Shown: positions 52,342 to 59,704 of the stretch, one piece after another
How positions within the stretch are numbered: the first letter of the stretch is position 1
Layout of the letters: each line of letters starts with the position of its first letter
NCBI GenBank assembly: GCA_945829225.1
Contig: CALZTY010000003.1
Location: 1-64,000, forward strand
Direction of reading: 5' to 3'
Length of the DNA: 64,000 bases
Source: an uncultured Bacteroidales bacterium
Lineage (GTDB): Bacteria; Bacteroidota; Bacteroidia; Bacteroidales; Muribaculaceae
Program-made: the position numbers and the translations under genes
The notes under the pieces: generated by a model
The model's database searches: none
The model's input: the letters and a program-made list of their open reading frames with translations, nothing else
What the model was told of the DNA's origin: nothing

Positions 52342-52362
52342 TCACAATCTCTTAATAAGAGA
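52342..52362. repeat. Right inverted repeat of putative invertible promoter
   Basis: Exact reverse complement of 52049-52069. It contains the palindrome TCTCTTAATAAGAGA (52348-52362). It falls in the 5' leader of the rightward transcript. Confidence 0.9.
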
Positions 52363-52377
52363 TTTAAAAGGTGTAAA

Positions 52378-52443
52378 ATGAATTGCCATCGGAAATGGAA
52401 AAATTCCGGCGGCATTTTTTATTTGCCTTTGTGGGCAAAATAG
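52378..52443 (+). other. 21-codon ORF on the rightward short transcript
   Basis: ATG at 52378, 20 further codons and TAG, reading MNCHRKWKNSGGIFYLPLWAK. It spans the terminator-like hairpin, so it is more likely incidental than a leader peptide. Confidence 0.2.
52385..52420 (+). terminator. Probable terminator of the rightward inverton transcript
   Basis: Stem GCCATCGGAA (52385-52394) with TTCCGGCGGC (52404-52413), one A-C mismatch and one wobble, 9-nt loop, then six T residues (52415-52420). It would end the transcript after about 85 nt, before the methyltransferase gene. Confidence 0.6.
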
Positions 52444-52479
52444 TGGCGGTGACAGGGGTGATATGTCGCGGAATTGTTG

Positions 52480-52488
52480 TAATTTTGC
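52480..52488 (+). promoter_or_regulatory. -7 promoter box of the rlmL-purD-pdxB operon
   Basis: TAATTTTGC, 25 nt before the ATG at 52514 and outside the invertible segment. The downstream operon therefore does not depend on promoter orientation. Confidence 0.65.
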
Positions 52489-52513
52489 ACAAAATAAACG
52501 ACAATCCTCATTT

Positions 52514-53929
52514 ATGGAGAATACATTTGAAATGGTGGCTAAGACCTTCCAGGGGCTGGAGGACGTACTTGCCGAAGAATTGCGCCAATTGGGCGCGGAA
52601 AATATTGAAGCAGGACGACGAATGGTGTCATTCCGAGGCGATAAAGAATTGTTGTATCGCGCTAATCTGAGTTGTCGCACCGCCCTGCGCATCCTCAAAC
52701 CCTTCTACACCTTCAAGGCTGCCAATCCCGACCAACTATATGAGCAGGTCAAGGAGTATGATTGGGGCTCAATGCTCACTTTAGACAAGACTTTTTCGAT
52801 AGATACCGTAGCCAATAGCGATGAATTCACGCACTCGCGCTATGCGACATATCGCGTGAAAGATGCAATAGTCGATTGGTTCAAAGACCGTTACGGCGAG
52901 GATAAGCGCCCGGGTGTTCGCTTGGTCGATGCCGATATGATGGTGAATGTGCATATCAACGGTACCACGGTGACCCTGTCGCTGGACTCGTCGGGCGAGT
53001 CGTTGCACAAGCGCGGCTACCGCGTGGCGCAGACCGAGGCACCCATCAACGAGGTGCTTGCCGCCGGTATCATTCTGCGTAGCGGTTGGCGAGGCGAGAC
53101 TCCCTTGGTCGACCCCATGTGTGGCTCGGGTACCTTCCTCATTGAGGCAGCGCTCATAGCCGCAAATATCACCCCAGGTATCTATCGCCGCGGCTTTGCC
53201 TTTGAGCGCTGGAAAGACTTCGATGCCGACCTCTTCGACCGCCTGTACAACGACGACAGCGGCGAGCGCGAGGTGGCTCACAAGATTTATGGCGCCGACA
53301 TCTCGCCCAAGGCTATCAAGATTGCCGAGGAAAATATCAAGAGCGCCGGCGTCGCCAAGTATATAAAATTGGAATGTAAGCCCTTGTCGGCATGGACCGA
53401 GGCACCCAAGCCCGATGGTGTGCTGGTCACTAATCCTCCCTATGGCGAGCGTATCAGCGCTCCGGATATGGATGCGCTGTATCAGTTGATAGGCTCGCAA
53501 CTCAAGCATGTGTTTGTGGGTTATCACGCATGGATTATCGGCTATCGCGATGAGCACTTCCAGCGCATCGGATTGGCGCCGAGCACCAAGGTGCCCATGT
53601 ACAACGGCGCATTGGAGTGCTCGTTGCGCGAGTATGTGATTTTTGCCGGCGACCGCAAGAGTTATGTGCGCGGCGGAGGCAAGATTGGTCGTGGCGAGGC
53701 TCGCAAGGAGCGCTCACCGCGCGACAAGAAAGAGCGCCGCGATGTGCGTGCCGGCAAGCCGACACGTCGCCGTGCCGAGGAGGCTCCCACCTTTGAGCCG
53801 GATAGCGAGAACCCGCTCGCCAAGCGTCGCAACCCCGCAGCCCTCAAGATGCTTGTGGGCAAGCAACCCTCGCTCAAGCCTATGGAGGGTCCGATGATGC
53901 GCTCGCGCGGCTGGAAAAAGAAATCTTAA
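52514..53929 (+). CDS. THUMP-domain rRNA/RNA guanine methyltransferase (RlmL-N/YpsC-like)
   Basis: A 471-residue SAM-dependent methyltransferase. The N-terminus (MENTFEMVAKTFQGLEDVLAEEL) and THUMP domain (about 45-155) precede the UPF0020 catalytic domain, with motif I PLVDPMCGSGTFLIEAA (about 195-211) and catalytic motif IV LVTNPPYGER (about 298-307). It corresponds to the N2-guanine methyltransferase half of E. coli RlmL. A basic tail (about 400-471) rich in Arg, Lys and Pro may bind rRNA. The ATG at 52514 follows the promoter at 52480. It is first in an operon ending with thioredoxin. Confidence 0.92.
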   Translation: MENTFEMVAKTFQGLEDVLAEELRQLGAENIEAGRRMVSFRGDKELLYRANLSCRTALRILKPFYTFKAANPDQLYEQVKEYDWGSMLTLDKTFSIDTVANSDEFTHSRYATYRVKDAIVDWFKDRYGEDKRPGVRLVDADMMVNVHINGTTVTLSLDSSGESLHKRGYRVAQTEAPINEVLAAGIILRSGWRGETPLVDPMCGSGTFLIEAALIAANITPGIYRRGFAFERWKDFDADLFDRLYNDDSGEREVAHKIYGADISPKAIKIAEENIKSAGVAKYIKLECKPLSAWTEAPKPDGVLVTNPPYGERISAPDMDALYQLIGSQLKHVFVGYHAWIIGYRDEHFQRIGLAPSTKVPMYNGALECSLREYVIFAGDRKSYVRGGGKIGRGEARKERSPRDKKERRDVRAGKPTRRRAEEAPTFEPDSENPLAKRRNPAALKMLVGKQPSLKPMEGPMMRSRGWKKKS

Positions 53930-53947
53930 CCAAAAATATTGTGATAT

Positions 53948-55225
53948 ATGAAAAATCTTAACATATTGCTGCTCGGCTCGGGCGGTCGCGAGTGTGCCAT
54001 CGCGTGGAAATTGGCATCAAGTCCCCGTTGCGAGCACTTGTACATAGCACCCGGCAACCCCGGCACTGCCACTTATGGCACCAATCTGCCTGTCAAGCCG
54101 ATGGACTTCGAGGCAGTGGAGCGAGCCGTGCGCGACAATAATGTTGATATTGTGGTCGTGGGTAACGAGGACCCCTTGGTAGGAGGTATCTACGACGTCC
54201 TTACCGCCAAGGGTATCACCGTATTCGGTCCCTCACGCGCAGCAGCCGCCTTGGAGGGTAGCAAGGATTTCGCCAAGGAGTTTATGGCTCGCCATAGTAT
54301 CCCCACGGCAGCCCACCTCACCGTCACCGCTGATACCGTGGCAGAGGGCGACCGCTTCCTCGCGAGCCTGCAAGCCCCCTATGTGCTCAAAGCCGATGGA
54401 CTCGCAGCCGGCAAGGGTGTGCTGATTATCAATGACTTGGAACAAGCACAGAAGTCGTCGCGCGAGATGCTTGCCGGACAATTCGGCGCGGCATCGGCGC
54501 GAGTGGTCATCGAGGAATTCCTCAGCGGTATCGAGTGCTCGGTGTTTGTCATCACCGACGGCAACAGTGGCTATCGCATCCTGCCCGTAGCCAAGGACTA
54601 CAAGCGTGTAGGAGAGGGCGATACCGGGCTCAATACAGGTGGCATGGGCGCCGTGAGCCCTGTGCCCTTTGCCGATGATACATTTATGGCAAAGGTAGAG
54701 GAGCGCATCATTCGCCCTACTATTGATGGCTTGCGTGCCGAGGGCTTGGTATATCGCGGCTTCATATTCTTAGGATTAATTAACGTGGGCGGCGAGCCCA
54801 AGGTGATAGAGTATAATGTGCGCATGGGCGACCCCGAGACCGAGGTGGTGATGCCTCGCTTGACATCAGATCTCGTGGACCTTATCGAGGCAGCCGCAGC
54901 AGGCAATCTCGGTGATGTGCCGGCGCAGCATAGCGAGCAAGCCGCCGCTACGGTGATTGCCGTGTCGGGCGGATACCCCGAGTCTTACCCCAAGGGCAAG
55001 GCTATCACCGGCAACTTGCAACCCTCGCAGAGCCATATCTTCCATGCCGGCACCGCAATGGATGCCGCCGGACAGTTGGTGACTGCCGGCGGACGTGTCT
55101 TGGCGGTGACCTCGATGGCTGATACACTGCAAGAGGCTGTCAATAAGTCTTATACCTCGCTTGCCGAGATACACTTCGATGGCATGTATTATCGCCGCGA
55201 TATAGGCAAGGATGTGCTGAAATGA
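53948..55225 (+). CDS. purD: Phosphoribosylamine--glycine ligase
   Basis: A 425-residue ATP-grasp enzyme for GAR formation in purine synthesis. It has the N-terminal LLLGSGGRECAIAWKLA, the ATP-grasp core (PYVLKADGLAAGKGVLI, about 138-154), GGMGAVSPVPF (about 236-246) and VIEYNVRMGDPETEVVMPRL (about 284-303), all typical of PurD. It starts 18 nt after the methyltransferase and overlaps the next gene by 4 nt (ATGA). Confidence 0.97.
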   Translation: MKNLNILLLGSGGRECAIAWKLASSPRCEHLYIAPGNPGTATYGTNLPVKPMDFEAVERAVRDNNVDIVVVGNEDPLVGGIYDVLTAKGITVFGPSRAAAALEGSKDFAKEFMARHSIPTAAHLTVTADTVAEGDRFLASLQAPYVLKADGLAAGKGVLIINDLEQAQKSSREMLAGQFGAASARVVIEEFLSGIECSVFVITDGNSGYRILPVAKDYKRVGEGDTGLNTGGMGAVSPVPFADDTFMAKVEERIIRPTIDGLRAEGLVYRGFIFLGLINVGGEPKVIEYNVRMGDPETEVVMPRLTSDLVDLIEAAAAGNLGDVPAQHSEQAAATVIAVSGGYPESYPKGKAITGNLQPSQSHIFHAGTAMDAAGQLVTAGGRVLAVTSMADTLQEAVNKSYTSLAEIHFDGMYYRRDIGKDVLK

Positions 55226-56205
55226 TTATCGAGGAGCGACTGAGCCGAGCGATGCACAAGCGCGCTACCGCCATATTGATGGTGGCATTGGCGGCTGTGT
55301 ATGTGTGGGTTACGGGCTTGATTACCGAGATCGAGCCGGTATGGATTGACAAGGGTATCGGCTTGTCGGGACTCAACGAGTGGCAAATCCCCACCGGGCT
55401 GTCGACAGTGCTGAATATCGGGCTTAATGCCTTGATAATTGTGCTGATGATGGCTCTCAATCGCTCGTACAATGTGCTGCGGTCGCTCACTTGGCTACCT
55501 GCCGGGCTCTTTGCCATCATGCAGGCGGCAACGCCCACGGCGATGCTTTCGCTTGGCTCGGGCACCTTGGTGTGCGTGGTGATATTGTTGTGCTTGTACT
55601 TGCTGTTTGGCATATACGGCAGACCGACAGAGACACGCATCGTGTTTGCAGTCTTTTTCTTGCTGTCCTTGGGCACGGCTTTCCAATATTGCTTCGCACC
55701 GTTTATTTTGTTGTTCTGGTTTATCTGTATGCAGATGAAGGTGTTTAATTTGCGTACATTTACGGCATCGTTGATGGGTGTGGCAAGTGTGTGGATACTG
55801 CTATTGGGCTTCGGCATAGTCGATATAGACCGATTGCAGATGCCGAGCCTGCATAATGTCTTTGCCGGAGATTTGTCGCCGATGCGCCTGTATCTGCCGA
55901 TGCTGGCATTAGTGACGGCGATACTGCTCATCGCCGCGATTACTATGAACTTTATGAAGGCTTTTGCCTATAACGCACATGCGCGAGCCATGAACGGTGC
56001 CTTGGTGTTGCTGTCGATGGTCATCGTACTGATGATGGTCGTTGACTCGCAGAATATGCCTGCATATATGCCGTTGCTCAATGTGTCGGCGGCTATGCAG
56101 ATAACTCACTACTTTGTAAATCACCGCTTCGAGCGGCAATATATAGCCATTGTGGCTGTGATAATTGTTTATATTGCAATATACCTAAGACGATTATATC
56201 TATGA
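55222..56205 (+). CDS. Polytopic membrane protein, unknown function
   Basis: A 327-residue protein with about nine to ten hydrophobic helices (first AILMVALAAVYVWVTGLI at about 17-34; last YIAIVAVIIVYIAIYL at about 306-321). Short loops contain few charges, apart from an EIEPVWIDKGIGLSG loop after TM1 and FAYNAHARAM near 245. The overall pattern resembles uncharacterised Bacteroidetes DUF6427-type membrane proteins that often neighbour purD, but that is a memory-based guess. It overlaps purD and pdxB by 4 nt each, so all three are translationally coupled. Confidence 0.82.
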   Translation: MIIEERLSRAMHKRATAILMVALAAVYVWVTGLITEIEPVWIDKGIGLSGLNEWQIPTGLSTVLNIGLNALIIVLMMALNRSYNVLRSLTWLPAGLFAIMQAATPTAMLSLGSGTLVCVVILLCLYLLFGIYGRPTETRIVFAVFFLLSLGTAFQYCFAPFILLFWFICMQMKVFNLRTFTASLMGVASVWILLLGFGIVDIDRLQMPSLHNVFAGDLSPMRLYLPMLALVTAILLIAAITMNFMKAFAYNAHARAMNGALVLLSMVIVLMMVVDSQNMPAYMPLLNVSAAMQITHYFVNHRFERQYIAIVAVIIVYIAIYLRRLYL

Positions 56206-57221
56206 GCAAACTACAGATAGTTGCAGATGCCTATATACCCTATTTGGAGCCGTTGGCGCAGATAGCCGACGTGAAAGTTTTAACCCCGGAGGACATTACG
56301 CGCGAGGCTGTTGCCGATGCCGATGCCTTGCTGGTGCGCACGCGCACGCGTTGCGACGAGGCTCTGCTGAGTGGCTCGCGAGTGCGTTTTGTGGGCACTG
56401 CCACCATCGGTCACGACCATATAGACCTCGATTGGTGCCGTCGCGCCGGTATAGTAGCGACCAATGCCCCGGGCTGCAATGCCCCGGCAGTGGCACAATA
56501 TGTGTTCTCGTCGTTGATGCATCTCGCCAACCGCCAGTTGCGTCGCCTCACCATCGGTATTGTGGGCGTGGGGCATGTAGGCTCGATAGTCGAGCGCTGG
56601 GCACGCGCCTTGCTCATGCGCGTGATGCGCTGCGACCCGCCACGGCAACGTGCCGAGGGTGGCGACGATTGGTATACGCTCGAGCAATTGGCTGAACGAG
56701 CCGATGTTATCACCTTCCACACACCGCTGACACGCGAGGGCGAGGATGCTACCTATCATCTCGCCGACGAGCGCTTCTTCGGAGCGTTGCGTCGCGGTCC
56801 TATTGTCATTAATGCCGCACGCGGTCCGGTTGCCGATACTACGGCATGGCTCGAAGCCATCGAAGCCGGTGTGGTCGGCAAGTCGGTCGTGGACTGTTGG
56901 GAGGGCGAGCCGCATATTGATATGCGCTTGCTCGAGTTGGCTGATATTGCCACGCCCCACATTGCCGGCTACTCGCTCGAGGGCAAGCAACGTGCTACCT
57001 ATATGGTGGTGCAGCGGCTCTGCGAGACCTTCGGGCTTCCGATGCTCGACATGGGCTTCGAGCCGGCGCCGGTGCCTGACGCTATCAGCCCCGTGGAGGC
57101 TCTGCGTGGCTACAACCCCATGATTGATATGGAGGCTCTCCGCGCTTATCCCGATGATTTTGAAAACTTACGCAATAATTATCCATTGCGACACGAATTG
57201 CGAGGTCGCGTAATTTTTTGA
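56202..57221 (+). CDS. pdxB: 4-phosphoerythronate dehydrogenase
   Basis: A 339-residue D-2-hydroxyacid dehydrogenase of pyridoxal 5'-phosphate synthesis. It has the N-terminal LQIVADAYIPYLEPL, the TRTRCDEALLSGSRVRFVGTATIGHDHID segment characteristic of PdxB, the Rossmann GVGHVGSIVERWARAL (about 115-130), catalytic Arg in INAARGPVAD, Glu in WEGEPH and His in TPHIAGYSLEGK. The C-terminal dimerisation region is shorter than in E. coli. Followed 4 nt later by thioredoxin. Confidence 0.94.
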   Translation: MSKLQIVADAYIPYLEPLAQIADVKVLTPEDITREAVADADALLVRTRTRCDEALLSGSRVRFVGTATIGHDHIDLDWCRRAGIVATNAPGCNAPAVAQYVFSSLMHLANRQLRRLTIGIVGVGHVGSIVERWARALLMRVMRCDPPRQRAEGGDDWYTLEQLAERADVITFHTPLTREGEDATYHLADERFFGALRRGPIVINAARGPVADTTAWLEAIEAGVVGKSVVDCWEGEPHIDMRLLELADIATPHIAGYSLEGKQRATYMVVQRLCETFGLPMLDMGFEPAPVPDAISPVEALRGYNPMIDMEALRAYPDDFENLRNNYPLRHELRGRVIF

Positions 57222-57225
57222 GGCT

Positions 57226-57519
57226 ATGAACAAATTTGATGAAATTATTATGGGCAACGAACTCGTGTTGGTCGATTTCTTTGCCACGTGGTGCGGTCCT
57301 TGCAAGATGCAAGCAGGCATCTTGCAACAACTCAAGGCTGAAGTGGGCGATAGCGTGACAATCCTCAAGGTTGATGTGGATAAGAATGAGGAATTGGCAG
57401 CGAAAGCGCGTGTGCAGAGTATCCCCACTCTGATGCTTTTCCGCCACGGCGAGCCTGTTTGGCGAGCCATGGGCGTCCAATCCCTCGAGACCCTCAAGCA
57501 AGTCCTCCTCTCCAAGTAA
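57226..57519 (+). CDS. Thioredoxin
   Basis: A 97-residue thioredoxin with active site TWCGPCK (W22-C23-G24-P25-C26) and the conserved cis-Pro region SIPTLMLFRHGE (about 65-76). No signal peptide, so cytosolic. It reduces disulfides of metabolic enzymes. It is the last gene of the rlmL-like operon, and its stop is 5 nt from the convergent DUF4143 ATPase stop, leaving no room for a separate terminator. Confidence 0.94.
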   Translation: MNKFDEIIMGNELVLVDFFATWCGPCKMQAGILQQLKAEVGDSVTILKVDVDKNEELAAKARVQSIPTLMLFRHGEPVWRAMGVQSLETLKQVLLSK

Positions 57520-57524
57520 TCCCC

Positions 57525-58808
57525 TTACGGCATTAAGCAGCCGATAGGAACAACATAAATGCCATCACTTGAGCGTCTGTAGGGGTGCTCTCCCACCGCT
57601 GTGAGTATCATTTTGAACGATGGCTCGCCCATTTTGTCGGTGTCAATTTTCTCAGCGAGCCGATTTAGGGTATCTGCACCGGCATTGATAAGGGTTTCTC
57701 CGCCAAGTTTGATTTCGATAAGTCCATATTTACCATTGCGAAGGTGTATTACAGCGTCACATTCCAAGCCGTTTTTATCGCGGTAGTGGAAAACGTTGCC
57801 GTTGATAGACTCGGCGAATATCCTGAGGTCGCGCACACATAGGGACTCAAACATTAATCCCATAGTGTTCAGATCGTTGAGTAGGTCTTCAGGCCCGAGG
57901 CCGAGTGCGGCTGTAGCAATTGATGGATCGACGAAGTAACGAGTGTCAGCTGTGCGTATAGCAGTTTTGGAGCGTAAATTGGGATTCCATGCAGGCATAT
58001 CTTCGATGACAAATATTTTGCGAAGGGCATTGATGTAGGAGTTAATGGTCCCATCATCAATATTCTCGGCATCATTGGTCTTGATATCATCCTTAATGGC
58101 AGAGATGGCTACTTGAGACCCTTGGTGACGTGCGTAAGAGCGCATTAGTCTTTGCACTCGAGTCGATGTGCGCTTTACGCCATCTACTCGGGTGATGTCT
58201 TCTTTTGTAACAGCATCGTAATAGTCAAAGGCTTGCTCTAATGCGATATCGCGTGGCAAGTCAATAGCCATAGGCCATCCGCCGCGGCATATCAGGAATG
58301 CTATGTCGGCGATTTTCAAGTCGTTGTGTCCTTTAATAGATGTAGGGGCTTCAAATAATTGAGCAATAGAAACAGATGGGATGGTGTCACCGCTCTCAAA
58401 TAAGGACATTGGGCGCATGGTAAGCCAAGCGAAACGACCGACTCCCGAGTGCTGAATCTCTTTCTCGCCTTCTTGATTGGGGACAGCCGAGCCGGTGAGT
58501 ATAAATTGCCCCATCATATGACGACTATCCACCACGTATCTTACAGCGTCCCATAATTTGGGGATGGTCTGCCATTCATCTATCAGCATAGGCGCTTTCC
58601 CATCTAATGCGACCTCCGAGTCCATTTCAATGAGATTGCGGAAGTTTTCTTTCACTTCGGGTTTGGCAAGGAGTACCGACGAGGCGGCAAATTCTTGAGC
58701 GGTTGTAGTCTTGCCACACCACTTAGGTCCTTCAATCAAAACGGCGCCTTTGGATTGCAACTTCTTGATTAGAAGTGATTCAATTACTCGGTGTTTATAC
58801 TTGCTCAT
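57525..58808 (-). CDS. AAA-family ATPase with C-terminal DUF4143 domain
   Basis: A 427-residue protein. Walker A is in GPKWCGKTT (28-36), Walker B in LIDEWQTIP (about 75-83), and a winged-helix-like middle region follows (about 210-290). The C-terminal DUF4143 part contains HYRDKNGLECDAVIHLRNGKYGLIEIKLG with the D...ExK pattern of PD-(D/E)XK nucleases. These proteins are abundant, variable and often strain-specific in Bacteroidetes; the biological role is unknown. It has its own promoter (58834-58841) and is more AT-rich than the genes around it, suggestive of insertion between thioredoxin and the nitroreductase. Confidence 0.9.
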   Translation of the reverse strand: MSKYKHRVIESLLIKKLQSKGAVLIEGPKWCGKTTTAQEFAASSVLLAKPEVKENFRNLIEMDSEVALDGKAPMLIDEWQTIPKLWDAVRYVVDSRHMMGQFILTGSAVPNQEGEKEIQHSGVGRFAWLTMRPMSLFESGDTIPSVSIAQLFEAPTSIKGHNDLKIADIAFLICRGGWPMAIDLPRDIALEQAFDYYDAVTKEDITRVDGVKRTSTRVQRLMRSYARHQGSQVAISAIKDDIKTNDAENIDDGTINSYINALRKIFVIEDMPAWNPNLRSKTAIRTADTRYFVDPSIATAALGLGPEDLLNDLNTMGLMFESLCVRDLRIFAESINGNVFHYRDKNGLECDAVIHLRNGKYGLIEIKLGGETLINAGADTLNRLAEKIDTDKMGEPSFKMILTAVGEHPYRRSSDGIYVVPIGCLMP

Positions 58809-58833
58809 GGCTGTTATATATTAATTACGGATG

Positions 58834-58841
58834 CAAAGTTA
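58834..58841 (-). promoter_or_regulatory. -7 promoter box of the DUF4143 ATPase gene
   Basis: Minus-strand TAACTTTG (then C), 26 nt before the ATG at 58808. Confidence 0.65.
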
Positions 58842-58860
58842 CGAATAATTTTGTAAATTC

Positions 58861-58929
58861 GGTAATTTGGCTGTGATTTATTCGGTAATTTGGCTGTGAT
58901 TTATTCGGTAATTTGGCTGTGATTTGTTC
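58861..58929. repeat. 23-bp tandem repeat, three copies
   Basis: The unit GGTAATTTGGCTGTGATTTA plus TTC is repeated at 58861-58883, 58884-58906 and 58907-58929 (the last with one change), then decays into related TTTGG-rich sequence to about 58956. It lies between divergent promoters. Confidence 0.9.
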
Positions 58930-58967
58930 TGCAATTTGGCGGATTTGGTGATTTGGAGAGGATTTGT

Positions 58968-58976
58968 TATCTTTGC
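58968..58976 (+). promoter_or_regulatory. Promoter of the lipoprotein nitroreductase
   Basis: TTTG at 58944-58947, 20 nt spacing, TATCTTTGC at 58968-58976, 29 nt before the ATG at 59006. Its -33 element lies in the decayed end of the tandem repeat. Confidence 0.75.
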
Positions 58977-59005
58977 TGAGGTTTTTGTAATATCTAATAG
59001 CTATA

Positions 59006-59626
59006 ATGATGAAAACAGTGAAGATTTTATTGGCGGCTGTGGCGATGGCATCGCTGACAGTCGTGGGATGTATTAATACATCGGTGTCTGTTACCAAAAA
59101 TGGGAATGACAATGGAAACGGAGCCATTGATAATATCATGACGCGCACCAGCATTCGCTCCTTTACCGAGCAGGCTGTAGATAGTGCCGATGTACAGACT
59201 ATGCTGAAAGCCGCTATGGCTGCACCGACTGCCGGTAACAAGCAGCCGTGGAAAATGGTGGTTGTCGACGATGAAACACTGCTCGACTCGCTTTCCGAGC
59301 AACATCGCCCCATCGAGACGGCTCCTCTCGCAATAGTGTTGTGTGGCGATACCACCAATGTGTTCCCCGGCGAGGGTAAGGATTTCTGGATACAGGATGT
59401 GTCGGCAGCCACCGAGAATTTGTTGCTCGCAGCGCATAGCTTGGGCTTGGGCGCTGTGTGGTGTGGCGTATATCCCATCAGCGAACGCACTGCTGCGGTC
59501 AAGGGCTTGCTTGGTTTGCCCGATGAGATAGTTCCGCTGTGTGTTGTTGCGATAGGGCATCCAGCTGAGAGCCCCGAGCCCAAGGATAAGTGGAAGCCCG
59601 AGAATGTGCACCACAACGGCTGGTAA
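59006..59626 (+). CDS. Nitroreductase-family lipoprotein
   Basis: A 206-residue protein with a lipoprotein signal (MMKTVKILLAAVAMASLTVVGC, C22) and an intact nitroreductase domain. It has the FMN-binding Arg region IMTRTSIRSFTEQ (about 44-56), AAPTAGNKQPWKMVVV (about 72-87), QDVSAATENLLLAAHSLGLGAVWCG (about 129-153) and a C-terminal VVAIGHP. Nitroreductases are normally cytosolic, so export to the periplasm raises the question of electron and FMN supply. Monocistronic, closed by the hairpin at 59640. Confidence 0.9.
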   Translation: MMKTVKILLAAVAMASLTVVGCINTSVSVTKNGNDNGNGAIDNIMTRTSIRSFTEQAVDSADVQTMLKAAMAAPTAGNKQPWKMVVVDDETLLDSLSEQHRPIETAPLAIVLCGDTTNVFPGEGKDFWIQDVSAATENLLLAAHSLGLGAVWCGVYPISERTAAVKGLLGLPDEIVPLCVVAIGHPAESPEPKDKWKPENVHHNGW

Positions 59627-59639
59627 TACACATTATATA

Positions 59640-59686
59640 TAATAGGAGAGCGACCTCGCCGATGTGGCGGGGTCGCTCTCCTATTA
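59640..59686. terminator. Bidirectional hairpin between convergent genes
   Basis: A long stem: TAATAGGAGAGCGACC pairs with GGTCGCTCTCCTATTA, continuing inward through a wobble to CGCC/GGCG. It lies between the nitroreductase and inositol-phosphate synthase stops. There is no strong T run. Confidence 0.8.
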
Positions 59687-59704
59687 GGGGTTGATGATAT
59701 CGGA

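Larger units (their letters stand above)
52049..52362. mobile_element. Putative invertible promoter segment (phase-variation inverton)
   Basis: A 314-bp gene-free AT-rich segment bounded by perfect 21-bp inverted repeats, with 272 bp between them. The only good promoter inside (TTTG 52302-52305, TACCTTTG 52324-52331) ends 10 bp from the right repeat and points right. No CAAAnnTA (leftward -7) occurs in the left 130 bp next to the kinase operon. Inversion would place the same promoter 10 bp inside the left repeat, firing into the kinase gene with a leader of about 60 nt. This matches invertible promoters of Bacteroides capsule and surface loci. Alternatives: a duplicated operator or leader element. 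No recombinase is encoded in the window. Confidence 0.7.

Noticed and set aside
52463..52513. Upstream in-frame ATG for the rlmL-like gene at 52463
   Set aside because: The -7 box at 52480-52488 lies downstream of it, and homologous sequence begins at MENTFEMVAK (52514).
55140..55931. 263-codon minus-strand frame opposite purD and the membrane protein gene
   Set aside because: Opposite frame is a hydrophobic multi-helix protein coupled to purD and pdxB; the antisense frame has no motifs.
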